Positions 51,225 through 59,620 of a stretch of DNA of 64,000 bases are shown piece after piece (position 1 is the first letter of the stretch; each line of letters starts with the position of its first letter). A model generated the notes under the pieces. That model saw nothing but the letters and a program-made list of their open reading frames with translations. It had not been told where the DNA came from and did no database searches. The position numbers and the translations under genes are program-made. Source of the DNA: Haloarcula amylolytica JCM 13557 (GTDB lineage Archaea > Halobacteriota > Halobacteria > Halobacteriales > Haloarculaceae); assembly GCF_000336615.1 (NCBI RefSeq), contig NZ_AOLW01000010.1:1-64000 (forward strand), given 5' to 3'.

Positions 51225-51803
51225 ATGGGAACGAGCGACTACGATATCACCGGAATCGACCTCTCCGACGACAGCTACACAGTCGAACAGAGCCTGATAC
51301 GCAGCAAGTACAAAGCCATGGACGCCGCCGGGAACGTCGTCCTCCGCGGGAAACAGAAGATGATGAAGATGAAAGAGGAGTTCCCGTTCGTCGACGCAAA
51401 CGACAACGAGGTGTTCCAGGTCAAGGCCGGCGGCATCATCGACGTGGCCGGTAACTACGTGCTGACCGACTCCAAGACCGGCGAGGACATCGTCATCCTC
51501 GACAACGACTACTCCATCTTCCAAGATACGTGGAAGATTCGGGACGCCAGTACCGAGGCGAAGATCGCCGAAATCAACTCTCAAGGCGCGCTCGTGACCA
51601 TCGCCCGCAACGTCGTCCCGTTCGGCGGGTGGATCCCCCACAAGTACGAGATCACCGACCAGGACGGCAACCACGTCGGCAACATCGACGGACAGTTCTC
51701 GCTGAAAGACCGCTACGAGATAACTATCGACGACGCCAGCACGGTTCCCAAGGAGCCAATCATCGCCGCGGCGATGGTTATCGACGCTATCCAGGGGAAC
51801 TAA
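51225..51803 (+). CDS. LURP-one-related (tubby-like) protein
   Basis: A 192-aa protein with a repeated strand pattern of the LURP-one/tubby fold: YTVEQSLIRSKYKAMDAAGNVVLRGKQKM, then EVFQVKAGGIIDVAGNYVLTDSKTGED and IFQDTWKIRDAS. LURP-one proteins bind membrane phospholipid headgroups in other organisms; the role in haloarchaea is unknown. No signal or membrane helix. A TTTACC about 28 nt before the ATG supports the start. Monocistronic. Confidence 0.85.
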   Translation: MGTSDYDITGIDLSDDSYTVEQSLIRSKYKAMDAAGNVVLRGKQKMMKMKEEFPFVDANDNEVFQVKAGGIIDVAGNYVLTDSKTGEDIVILDNDYSIFQDTWKIRDASTEAKIAEINSQGALVTIARNVVPFGGWIPHKYEITDQDGNHVGNIDGQFSLKDRYEITIDDASTVPKEPIIAAAMVIDAIQGN

Positions 51804-51855
51804 TCGATCTGCGGGCACCGGAATCCTTCTTGCCCTGGCTCCCGCAGGAACGGCT

Positions 51856-53265
51856 ATGCGCCGCCGGACGGTCCTCCGACGACTCGCCCTCGCAGGAACA
51901 GGTGTCGGTCTGGCTACGGGGACGACCCGTGGCCATCCGTCGCCGACCGGTGACGGGACGGCCGAGCCAGCGGCCTCCGACACCCCGGTCGGCGAGGACC
52001 CGCTGGGCGTGCTGGAGATGGAGACGGTGTACGAGGTCGTTACCAGCCCCGACGGACACACGGCCTACGTCGCGACGGGCGACGGCGTCGCGCTCGTCGA
52101 CCTCGTCACGCCGACCAGTCCGCGACCGCTCAGCCGACGGACGGACCTGCTGGCCGACAGTGACAACGGACCGATACAGCGCGTGCAGGACCTCGCTGTC
52201 AGCGGCTCGCGGTTGCTGGCCGCTGGGCCGGCCCACCCCGCCGATGGTGCCCACGGCTTCGTCGTCTTCGACGTGAGCGACAGGCGGGACCCGACACGAA
52301 TCGCGGGCCTCGAACTGGACACGCGTATCCACAACTGCCACTTCGACGGCCGTTACGCCTATCTGACCGCGAACGACCGCGACGGCAACCCCTTGCTCGT
52401 CGTCGACACTGAAACTGAGCAGGAAGTCGGCGAGTGGTCGCTGTTAGACGCCGGCGACGCCTGGGCCGACGTGCCGACCAGCCTCTGGCCGCTGCACGAC
52501 GTGTGGGTGCAGGACGGTCGTGCGTATCTGGCGTACTGGGACGGCGGGACGTGGATTGTCGACGTATCAGACCCGAGTGATATCTCGTTGATAGCGAACG
52601 TCCGTGGCCGGACTCCCGAGGACCTCGCCGCCATCAAGGACCCCGGGACCGAGCGAAGCGAGCCACCGGGCAACGACCACTTCGTGACGGTCGACGAGGA
52701 CGCGTCGCTGCTGGGCGTCGGCGGCGAGTCGTGGGACCTCAGTGACGACGGCAGCGGCGGCCCGAGCGGCATCGACCTGTACGACATCAGCGACCCGGAC
52801 GACGCCGAGCTGCTGTCGACGCTCGACCCACCGCCGACCTCGGACCCCACGCCGGGGGGCATCCTCACGACGGCACACAACTTCGAACTGACCGACAACC
52901 GCTGTTACTCCGCGTGGTACAACGGCGGCGTCCGCGTTCACGACCTGACGGACCCGACCGCCCCCGAACAGGTTTTCGAGTGGCGAAACACCGACGCGAC
53001 TTCCTTCTGGACCGCCCAGCGGGCCGCCGGCTGTTTCGTCGCCGGGAGCACGAACGCGAGTCAGGGGACGGAGGTCCAGCCCGCGCTGTACACGTTCCCG
53101 GACCCGCGGATACGGACGCCGACGGCCGACGCGTCGGCTACGGACGCCGGGGCCGGTGGCACTGACGGCACCTCCCTCGGCGTCGGCGGCCCCGGCTTCG
53201 GCGTCGGCTCGGCGCTGGCTGCAGTCGGGCTGGCAGCCTGGCGCGCCCGACGCCGGCACGACTGA
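51856..53265 (+). CDS. Tat-exported LVIVD-repeat protein with PGF-CTERM anchor
   Basis: A 469-aa surface protein. A twin-arginine-type signal (MRRRTVLRRLALAGTGVGLA) leads into LVIVD-type propeller repeats (DGVALVDLVTPTSPR, FVVFDVSDRRDPTR, TWIVDVSDPSDIS, DLYDISDPDDAEL, VRVHDLTDPTAPE). The C-terminal end is GGPGFGVGSALAAVGLAAWRARRRHD: a PGF tripeptide, one hydrophobic helix and a basic tail, the archaeosortase ArtA signal. It should be cleaved and lipid-linked on the cell surface. Ligand unknown. Confidence 0.9.
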   Translation: MRRRTVLRRLALAGTGVGLATGTTRGHPSPTGDGTAEPAASDTPVGEDPLGVLEMETVYEVVTSPDGHTAYVATGDGVALVDLVTPTSPRPLSRRTDLLADSDNGPIQRVQDLAVSGSRLLAAGPAHPADGAHGFVVFDVSDRRDPTRIAGLELDTRIHNCHFDGRYAYLTANDRDGNPLLVVDTETEQEVGEWSLLDAGDAWADVPTSLWPLHDVWVQDGRAYLAYWDGGTWIVDVSDPSDISLIANVRGRTPEDLAAIKDPGTERSEPPGNDHFVTVDEDASLLGVGGESWDLSDDGSGGPSGIDLYDISDPDDAELLSTLDPPPTSDPTPGGILTTAHNFELTDNRCYSAWYNGGVRVHDLTDPTAPEQVFEWRNTDATSFWTAQRAAGCFVAGSTNASQGTEVQPALYTFPDPRIRTPTADASATDAGAGGTDGTSLGVGGPGFGVGSALAAVGLAAWRARRRHD

Positions 53266-53294
53266 CGCCGCGTCGCGTGACTGGCCTCGCTCCG

Positions 53295-54698
53295 TCACTC
53301 CAGCGCACTCTTGACAGCGGCGGCGACGCTCCGGGCGCGCTCGGCCAGCGGTTCGGAGATGTGTCCCCGCTCGACGGCCGCGTCGAGTTCGTCGTCGTCG
53401 ACCCGCTCGACGGTGCCGTCGGCGTGTTTCACCACGTCGACGTGGAGGTCCACGTACCGGGCGGTGTCGGGGAATACCTCGACGGGCGTGCAGACGTTGA
53501 CGTAGGTGCCCTTCTTCTCGCCGTCGCTGTCGCGGTACACCGTCGGATACCACCAGCGCCCCTCCTTGACCTTTGTCTCGGCGATGTCGCCGGCCTCCTT
53601 CGGGACGCCGAGGGCGTCGTAGGTGCCGCCGGGACTCATCTCCCGCTCGATGGTCACCGTTCCGTCGTCGTCGACCGACTGGACCTCGCCGTTGCCCAGC
53701 GTGATGAGCCGACCGTCGGGCTTGCCGTGACCCAGCGACAGCGACCCGCCGACCTGCGGGCCGAACTGCCGGGCTGTCACGGCGAAGGGGAAGTCGGTCT
53801 CGCCGTCTGCCGCGATGTCGTCACACAGCGCCTCGACGTAGTCGACGGCGGCGCTGGCGGCGCGGTCCCCGGCCTTCACGCGGTGGTGGCCCGACATCGT
53901 CGCCGTCACCTCGCGGCGGGCCTCGTCGAGCGCGAAGCGGCTCTCGCGGCCGAACCACAGCCACGCCGTCGAAAGCCCCTCGTCGTAGCGAGTAGGGGCG
54001 CAGTCCTCGGGCGCGTCGGCTCCCGCCAGCGCGTCGTCGATGACCGCTGCGCGGTCGTTGGCGGCGTCGAGGGCCTCGGCCAGCGCGTCGAAGCTCGCGT
54101 CCTCGCTCGCCGACTCCCACGAGACGCCCCAGCCGTCCCGGGGCTCCGCAGCGATGAGGTCAAGCATTGCCGGGCCGCCAGTCCCCGGTGTGCTGGCGGT
54201 CTCGCCGCGCACGAGCGAGAGCAGCGACCCGCGGACCGCGACGGTCGTCTCTAGTACGGGTCGGCCGTTCGTCCACGGCGCGCTCGCCTCGACGACCTGC
54301 ACCCGGAGCGTATCGCCGGTCTCGACGCGTTCGTCCGAGGACGAGTACGGGAGAAAGCCTTCGCCGTCGCCGAGGTCGACGACAGCCCCGCTCCCCAGCG
54401 TCTCGGTCACGGTGCCGGCGTAGACCGCGCCCTCTGGCGTCGGGTCGTCCCAGTGGAGCGTGTCCCGGCCAATTTCGGTCAGGCGGTCGATGACACCTTT
54501 GGCGATATCGGTGTCCCCCATGACGCCGACGCCCTGCTGGTCGTCCGTCGTCGCCACGGTGACCGCCGCCCGCTCGTCGGCGAACTCGCCGTCGAAGCGG
54601 TTCTGGATCGGTTCCGACGCCTGAACGACCTCGTGGTCTGCCTCGCGCAGCAACCGGGTCAGCGCCGTCGCGTAGATGCCCCTGACCCGGACGGTCAT
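53295..54698 (-). CDS. ribonuclease FAU-1 family (RNase E/G-like)
   Basis: A 467-aa archaeal RNA-binding ribonuclease of the FAU-1 (AU-1) family. The N-terminal part contains an S1-like RNA-binding segment (about 88-125, GAVYAGTVTETLGSGAVVDLGDGEGFLPYS), the middle an RNase E/G-type core, and the C terminus a DUF402 domain (GTYDALGVPKEAGDIA and WWYPTVYRDSDGEKKGTYVNVCTPVEVFPDTARYVDLHVDV). It binds AU-rich RNA and processes 5S rRNA precursors in related archaea. It overlaps the preceding gene by 4 nt. Confidence 0.9.
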   Translation of the reverse strand: MTVRVRGIYATALTRLLREADHEVVQASEPIQNRFDGEFADERAAVTVATTDDQQGVGVMGDTDIAKGVIDRLTEIGRDTLHWDDPTPEGAVYAGTVTETLGSGAVVDLGDGEGFLPYSSSDERVETGDTLRVQVVEASAPWTNGRPVLETTVAVRGSLLSLVRGETASTPGTGGPAMLDLIAAEPRDGWGVSWESASEDASFDALAEALDAANDRAAVIDDALAGADAPEDCAPTRYDEGLSTAWLWFGRESRFALDEARREVTATMSGHHRVKAGDRAASAAVDYVEALCDDIAADGETDFPFAVTARQFGPQVGGSLSLGHGKPDGRLITLGNGEVQSVDDDGTVTIEREMSPGGTYDALGVPKEAGDIAETKVKEGRWWYPTVYRDSDGEKKGTYVNVCTPVEVFPDTARYVDLHVDVVKHADGTVERVDDDELDAAVERGHISEPLAERARSVAAAVKSALE

Positions 54699-55069
54699 AG
54701 CGCGTCCTCGGCGGCGGCAAAGCGGACCCGTCCGTGGACTGTCGGCCCCAGCGAGAGCTCTACTTTCTCGTCGCTCAGAACGCGTCCGCCCTCGACCGGG
54801 ACGCCCCAGGTGCCGAAGCGCAGATACCCCCGGATGTCGTCGGCGTGGGTGAACAGGTCGCAGTATTCGACAGTGTGTTCCTGAATCTCGCTGGAACTGT
54901 GGGCGATGTCCATATCGGAGTACACCGTCTCGCGGCCGTCGAAGAAGGCTTCGAGTTCTGCGGCCGCGTCGTCGGTGGCTGCGACCACTGCGTCGGAGGC
55001 CGTTTCGATGGTCTCCTGATCGACGCCGGCGTCGCGGAGCGCCTGCTGTTCGCGTTGCGTGAAGTGCAT
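54695..55069 (-). CDS. conserved haloarchaeal protein coupled to FAU-1
   Basis: A 124-aa acidic soluble protein starting MHFTQREQQALRDAGVDQ. Features: an N-terminal helix pair, SSSEIQEHTVEYCDLFTHADDIRGYLRFGTWGVPVEGG core and a final beta-rich stretch. Its stop overlaps the FAU-1 start by 4 nt, so it is translationally coupled and may take part in RNA processing; this is inference. No family with a known function is recognised. Confidence 0.75.
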   Translation of the reverse strand: MHFTQREQQALRDAGVDQETIETASDAVVAATDDAAAELEAFFDGRETVYSDMDIAHSSSEIQEHTVEYCDLFTHADDIRGYLRFGTWGVPVEGGRVLSDEKVELSLGPTVHGRVRFAAAEDAL

Positions 55070-55113
55070 ACCCGCGAGTCAGTGGCGGGGAGCAGAAAAC
55101 AGTGCGGAATCGC

Positions 55114-55275
55114 CTACACGATCATCGCGTTCAGCACGAGCATCAACAGCCCGAACATGACGCCGGTCGCGACGATTGTTCGAGGGTCGATACGGATCGT
55201 GTTCTGGTCTTCGGCGTCGAAATATCGGACCAGTCCCGCACTGGACATCAGTCCGCCGCCGTCGCTGCCACTCAT
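55114..55275 (-). CDS. secG: preprotein translocase subunit Sec61-beta (SecG)
   Basis: A 53-aa subunit of the SecYE-beta protein export channel. It begins [20 protein letters not shown], the highly conserved cytoplasmic motif [17 protein letters not shown], followed by [10 protein letters not shown] and one transmembrane helix (about 33-52) ending at the C terminus, the tail-anchored topology of archaeal Sec61-beta. It is transcribed alone between the FAU-1 cluster and the divergent thioredoxin gene, with TTAGTG about 28 nt upstream. It is missed by many gene callers because of its size. Confidence 0.93.
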
Positions 55276-55390
55276 ACTTCAGGGTGGTGTATCACCAACA
55301 CTAAGCCTTTCGGGTCGCCCGCGATTGCGTGCCTCCGGTACACATGGATAACCCTTATCAGATACCGCGGGCTAACACGAACAGAGTACT

Positions 55391-55657
55391 ATGACGGTTA
55401 CACTGAAGGACTTCTACGCGGACTGGTGCGGCCCTTGCAAAACGCAGGACCCGATCCTCGAAGACCTCGAGGAGGACTGGACGGACGTCGAGTTCGAGAA
55501 GATCAACGTCGACGAGGAACAGGACGTTGCCAACGAGTACCAGGTGCGCTCCCTCCCGACGCTCATCATCGAGAACGACGACGGCATCGTTGAGCGCTTC
55601 GTCGGCGTCACGCAGGCTGACGACATCGACGACGCGCTGCAGCAGGCCTCAGCGTAA
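55391..55657 (+). CDS. thioredoxin-family protein
   Basis: An 88-aa short thioredoxin. The redox-active Cys13-Cys16 (WCGPC) follows FYADW, and cis-proline lies in RSLPTLII (about 56). No signal peptide, so it is cytoplasmic and likely a general disulfide reductant. The upstream TTATCAGATACC about 31 nt before the ATG fits a leaderless promoter. The gene is followed by a hairpin-rich stretch. Confidence 0.92.
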   Translation: MTVTLKDFYADWCGPCKTQDPILEDLEEDWTDVEFEKINVDEEQDVANEYQVRSLPTLIIENDDGIVERFVGVTQADDIDDALQQASA

Positions 55658-55697
55658 CTCAGTCGTTTTTTGTGGTTCGTCACCCCGATAGCGGCCG

Positions 55698-55914
55698 CGC
55701 CAGCGTCTCGTCGCTGGCGTCGGGGAAGGGTAGGGCTGCCGCCGAAGCAGGACTAGTAGTAGCGCCGCCGTTGCGGTAGCCGAGTGAGTGCAGCAAAACA
55801 TACCGCTCGCCAGCGGCGAGCGGTTTCACTTCTCGCGACCAGCGGGAGCGAGAAGGTCGTTTTTAGCGTAGATTTTTGCGAACCCGCTCCCCACAGCGCG
55901 CTCTGTGAGCGCGC
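55698..55914. repeat. cluster of four perfect hairpins
   Basis: Between thioredoxin and the convergent F420 reductase lie four perfect inverted repeats: 55698-55719 (8-bp arms CGCCAGCG), 55803-55823 (9-bp arms CCGCTCGCC, loop AGC), 55829-55855 (8-bp arms CTTCTCGC) and 55896-55914 (8-bp arms GCGCGCTC, loop TGT). T-tracts follow the third (TTTTTAGC and TTTTTG, about 55860-55877), which could terminate transcription. No gene is present in 55658-55941. Confidence 0.75.
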
Positions 55915-55941
55915 GAGGAGAGGGGGTGACGTAAAAAGGTA

Positions 55942-56610
55942 CTATTGGAAGCGGACGCCCAGGTCGTGCAGGCCGTCGTTGTGGCGGGCGACGTTGATGA
56001 GCAGCGGCGTCAGCCCCTCGATTTCGGCGGCGTTGGCGAGCGGACCGCCATCGAGGGCGCGAATCCCCTCGATGCCCTCGGCGAGTTCACAGACGGTGTC
56101 CTTGGCGTCGGTGTCGTCGCCGACGACGATGGTGTCCCAGTCGAGGTCGGCGTCGAGGTTGGCGAGGCGACCGGCCGCGAGGTTGTGGAACGCGCCGACA
56201 ACAGGCGTGTCGTCGGGGGCGGCGTTGGCGGCCAGTTGCGTGACGCTGCCGGCACCGGGGCGGTTGTAGTGGAAGCCGTCCTCGTCGCGTTGCATCCCGA
56301 CGGCGGGGGAAACGAGCGTGGCGTCGTCGAGTTCGTCGGCGACGGCGTCGATGGTGTCCGTGAGGTGGTAGGCGGGGACGGCGGCGACCACTACGTCGGC
56401 GCGGGCGGCGGCGTCCTCGTTACCCAGGCCGGCGATTGCCACGTCGTCGTGGCCGCGGCTGGCCAGTTCTGTCTCGTACTCCTCCGCTTTGTTCGCCGCC
56501 TTCTGGGCTTTCCGGGAGCCGATGATGATCGTGTGGTTGGTGTCGTCAGCCCAGCGGAGGGCGAGACCTTGGCCGATGTCTCCAGTACCGCCAAGCAACG
56601 CGATGTCCAT
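55942..56610 (-). CDS. npdG: F420H2:NADP oxidoreductase
   Basis: A 222-aa Rossmann enzyme that exchanges hydride between coenzyme F420 and NADP. The nucleotide loop GGTGDIGQG is at 7-15, followed by GSRKAQKAANKAEEY (NADP phosphate binding), VVAAVPAYHL, and GLTPLLINVARH near the end. F420-dependent redox is known in haloarchaea, so the enzyme would supply NADPH or reduced F420. It is convergent with thioredoxin across the hairpin cluster. Confidence 0.92.
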   Translation of the reverse strand: MDIALLGGTGDIGQGLALRWADDTNHTIIIGSRKAQKAANKAEEYETELASRGHDDVAIAGLGNEDAAARADVVVAAVPAYHLTDTIDAVADELDDATLVSPAVGMQRDEDGFHYNRPGAGSVTQLAANAAPDDTPVVGAFHNLAAGRLANLDADLDWDTIVVGDDTDAKDTVCELAEGIEGIRALDGGPLANAAEIEGLTPLLINVARHNDGLHDLGVRFQ

Positions 56611-56739
56611 ACTTACGGCGTAGGCCGACCACTGAATAAACGTTGTGTGACAGGTTCGGTCATACTGTTGGCTGTCCCTAGTGTCCGATATTCGCCACCC
56701 CGTGTGGCGAAATTCTTCACAGATGTACAGCCGACAGTA

Positions 56740-57129
56740 TCAGGTGTACTCTTCCCAGGCCCGGTCGAACCCGCCGGCGAAGGCGACGTACAGCGCGCTC
56801 CCGAGGCCCACCAGATAGCTGAGCCACTGTGTCGCGACGCCGGGGACCGAGGTGGCCCCGAGCCAGAGAGCAAATATCGTCGAGAGCGGGACCATCACGA
56901 AAAAGAGGACGATGATGAACATCCCGACACGGCCCGGCCGGTGGACGGATTCGAGGATGTCGTCGCGTTCGCGCATCGTCCAGTAGGCCGCGACGAGGCC
57001 GATTAGCTGGCAGGTGACGGCGTACAGCGGCACCAGATCGACCGACGGCTCACGGATGACCGCGCCCCCGACGAGCCCGGCCCAGATGCTCACCAGGAAT
57101 GCCCAGCCAAACGTCGGCAGTCGTCGCAT
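56740..57129 (-). CDS. small polytopic membrane protein, hypothetical
   Basis: A 129-aa protein with four hydrophobic segments (about 6-26, 32-50, 70-92 and 100-118), starting MRRLPTFGWAFLVSIW and ending in an amphipathic acidic tail. No family is recognised; Arg residues after helix 2 (MRERDD) mark a cytoplasmic loop. Monocistronic. Confidence 0.7.
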   Translation of the reverse strand: MRRLPTFGWAFLVSIWAGLVGGAVIREPSVDLVPLYAVTCQLIGLVAAYWTMRERDDILESVHRPGRVGMFIIVLFFVMVPLSTIFALWLGATSVPGVATQWLSYLVGLGSALYVAFAGGFDRAWEEYT

Positions 57130-57199
57130 ACCCGAGGTCTCTGTCCCGCCGGTGAAACCGTTGCTGTTTGCGGTCGAGGGGCGCTGCCGGTGACGCGGG

Positions 57200-58072
57200 C
57201 TACGCCGCGTCGAGAAGTTCCGGGAGGTCGGTGACCGATTCGACGACGGCGCTCGCGCCGTTGTTGGCGAACGTCCGGCGGCCGGCGTCGCCGGTCAGCC
57301 CGCCGGTGAGGACGCCGATGCCGTAGTACACGCGGTCGTCGTCGGCTTCGTCGGCGTTGACCGCCGTCGCCACGTCGTCGAGGGTATCCCCAACGAAGGA
57401 GACCCGTTCGGCGTCGAACCGCTCGGCGAGCGTCCGCAGGGCGGCGGGGTGGGGCTTGCCCTCCTCCCAGTCATCCATGGTGAAGCGGTGCTCTGTGGGC
57501 AGGTCGAGACCGACGCGCTCCAGCGCGATGTCGGCCTCGGCGGCCGGTCGGCCGGTGACGACGCCGACGGCGAAGCGGGCCTGCAGGGCCGACAGCGTCT
57601 CGTCGTCGACCAGGAGCGGCTCGTCGTGGATGTAGCCGGGCGCGGCAAACGGCGGCTCGCCGCCCTCGATGTCCCGGTAGAGGTCAGTGCCGAGATACAG
57701 CGTCTGGAACACGTCCCGGAGCTGTTCGCGGTCCCAGGCGTCGAAGACTCGGTCTTCGGCCGGTTCGTCCAGCAGGTCACGAACCACTGCCTCGGCCGCG
57801 TCGAGGCCGCCGCCGCGCTCGGCGATGGCGTCGGTAAACGCCGCCAGGTCGGAGACAGCCGACTCGCGGCCGGCGAGGACGAACAGCGCCGCTGCGTAGG
57901 TCAGTTCCCAGTCGTTGTTGAACCCGCCGGCGTCCTTGAACTGCTGGACCGCCGACTTCTCGATTGTATCGCCGTACACCCGGTCGATGGATTCGACGAT
58001 TGCTCGGCGGTAGGAGTCGGCCACGTCCACCAGCACGCCGTCGATGTCGAGGACGACCGCGTCGATTTGCAT
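57200..58072 (-). CDS. HAD-type phosphohydrolase (TIGR01548-like)
   Basis: A 290-aa haloacid-dehalogenase superfamily phosphatase. Motif I is DIDGVLVD (nucleophile Asp9, acid Asp11), motif II VVTGRPA, motif III K in [13 protein letters not shown] and motif [13 protein letters not shown]. The pattern, including a 100-residue helical cap (about 18-140), resembles TIGR01548 family hydrolases. The substrate is unknown. Start MQIDAVVLD is chosen to put motif I at the N terminus. It overlaps nothing and lies 19 nt from UPF0146. Confidence 0.9.
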   Translation of the reverse strand: MQIDAVVLDIDGVLVDVADSYRRAIVESIDRVYGDTIEKSAVQQFKDAGGFNNDWELTYAAALFVLAGRESAVSDLAAFTDAIAERGGGLDAAEAVVRDLLDEPAEDRVFDAWDREQLRDVFQTLYLGTDLYRDIEGGEPPFAAPGYIHDEPLLVDDETLSALQARFAVGVVTGRPAAEADIALERVGLDLPTEHRFTMDDWEEGKPHPAALRTLAERFDAERVSFVGDTLDDVATAVNADEADDDRVYYGIGVLTGGLTGDAGRRTFANNGASAVVESVTDLPELLDAA

Positions 58073-58091
58073 GAGCGAGCGAAGGCGGTCC

Positions 58092-58505
58092 TCACTCAAG
58101 CGCCTTGCTATCTTTCGCCCGGTACAGCGTCTCCCCGCCCGGGAGCTGTTCGCGCTCGACGGCGACCGTCGGCTGGTCGCCACCCAGCGTGGTGAACCAG
58201 AACGCCGCCCCGACGGCGTTGGCGACGGCTAGCGTCGGCCGGTGCAGTTCCGGTGGTAAATTCCGGGCGAACACGATATCACACCCCGCATAGACAGACT
58301 CGTCGGGGTCGAGAATATCGTCGACAACGAACCGCACATCCTCGGGGACCGCCCGTTCGACGATGTCCGTTGCGGTCACGTCCACGCCCCGCTCGGCCAG
58401 GGCCCCGGCTACGTCAGGGTGGTTTCCGACGCCGACCTCGACGACCGAATCGACGGACGCCAGTCGGTCGACGAGCGGGTCGGTGGTGTCGGTCACGTCG
58501 TACAA
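58092..58505 (-). CDS. UPF0146 family protein (methyltransferase-like)
   Basis: About 137 aa. The start is uncertain: TTG at 58505 or GTG at 58496, since no ATG is near and the longer frame runs over the divergent archaemetzincin gene. A Rossmann-like segment [34 protein letters not shown] (about 18-50) and [10 protein letters not shown] (about 76-85) match UPF0146, a family with methyltransferase-like fold but no assigned substrate. It may be cotranscribed with the HAD gene 19 nt downstream. Confidence 0.82.
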   Translation of the reverse strand: MYDVTDTTDPLVDRLASVDSVVEVGVGNHPDVAGALAERGVDVTATDIVERAVPEDVRFVVDDILDPDESVYAGCDIVFARNLPPELHRPTLAVANAVGAAFWFTTLGGDQPTVAVEREQLPGGETLYRAKDSKALE

Positions 58506-58535
58506 TTTATGAGATGCGGGCGCATATGCGTTCCC

Positions 58536-59057
58536 ATGCACGTCGACATCGTGCCGGTGGGCGAGGTCTCGGCCCAGGTCAAACGCGAGGCCTCGGACGG
58601 ACTTCGCTCCGTCTACGACTGTGAGGTCTCGATGCACGAGCCACAGTCCATTCCCGCCGGCGCGTACGATGGGGACCGCGACCAGTACCGCGCAGAGGAG
58701 TTTATCGACCTCGCCCGCCGGGTCGGCTCCGGCGGCAAAAACATCGCTATCACGCCGAAAGACCTCTTCTACCGCCGTCGGAACTACGTTTTCGGTCTCG
58801 CGTACCTCGGCGGCTCCGGCAGCGTCATCTCCACGTATCGGCTCCAGACCTCCTCCGATGGCGGCTTCTCGAACCGCTCGGCCGGCGAGATCTTCTCACA
58901 GCGGGTTCGCAAGGAGGTCGTCCACGAAGTCGGCCATACCCTCGGGCTGGAGCACTGTGACAACAAGCGCTGCGTGATGAACTTCTCCCCCACTGTCCGA
59001 CAAGTCGACGTGAAGGAAGTCTCGCTGTGTGGCTCTTGCCAGCGAAACGTCCTGTAG
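58536..59057 (+). CDS. amzA: archaemetzincin family zinc metalloprotease
   Basis: A 173-aa cytoplasmic protease with HEVGHTLGLEHC: zinc ligands His130, His134 and His140. Four further cysteines (Cys141, Cys146, Cys165 and Cys168) form the second zinc site that defines archaemetzincins, with the Met-turn Met148 in CVMNF. The start at 58536 gives a full-length protein. It is divergent from UPF0146 with only about 30 nt between starts. The substrate is unknown. Confidence 0.93.
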   Translation: MHVDIVPVGEVSAQVKREASDGLRSVYDCEVSMHEPQSIPAGAYDGDRDQYRAEEFIDLARRVGSGGKNIAITPKDLFYRRRNYVFGLAYLGGSGSVISTYRLQTSSDGGFSNRSAGEIFSQRVRKEVVHEVGHTLGLEHCDNKRCVMNFSPTVRQVDVKEVSLCGSCQRNVL

Positions 59058-59125
59058 TTTGCGAACAGATACCAAACTGATTCGGTATAGCGCCTACACT
59101 CCTGTGATACTTGTACACATACGCG

Positions 59126-59341
59126 ATGAGCAAGAGTCAGTCCCCCGAGCGCGTTGCGGAACTGCGAGACATCTTCGTGACGGTCACCGGTGACGAATCA
59201 GTCACTGAACCCCAGACAGACGAGCAGACCGACCGCGAACTCGACCCCGATGAGGAGTTCGACCCGGCAGAAGTCGCCGACGGTCTTGACGATGCAGTCG
59301 CAGGGTCCGAGACGAGCAGTGACAGTGATCCAGCGGCGTAA
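59126..59341 (+). CDS. small acidic haloarchaeal protein, hypothetical
   Basis: A 71-aa protein starting MSKSQSPERVAELRDIFVTVTG, an amphipathic helix, followed by an Asp/Glu/Thr-rich disordered tail. No known motif. An in-frame ATG 15 nt upstream is an alternative start. The short helix at the front might bind a partner. It lies after archaemetzincin on the same strand; functional link unproven. Confidence 0.62.
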   Translation: MSKSQSPERVAELRDIFVTVTGDESVTEPQTDEQTDRELDPDEEFDPAEVADGLDDAVAGSETSSDSDPAA

Positions 59342-59620
59342 CGCCGCGGACTATTCCTGCGTCTCCCCTTTGCGAGTAGCGGCTGTACTACCACCTGTGA
59401 CGTAGTCTCACCAGCTAACTCCCGAGATGATCTGTGGATTCAACAGCACGCCGAGCGCGGTTCGGCAGGCGCGACCGTCGAGCAGCGACCTCCGTCGACG
59501 AAACCGCTTGAGCACAGCTGTTCTCGCAAAAACGGCTCCGGCTGAGCTCCCTCCACCCGTAGATTTCCGATGACGAGACAGTCGCCGTCTGGCTCTCGCC
59601 GACCTCGCTCCGCCCTGAGC
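59342..59620. other. 279-bp intergenic region, no gene seen
   Basis: Holds convergent 3' flanks only. I found no coherent reading frame, hairpin with T-run or tRNA-like fold. Confidence 0.5.
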
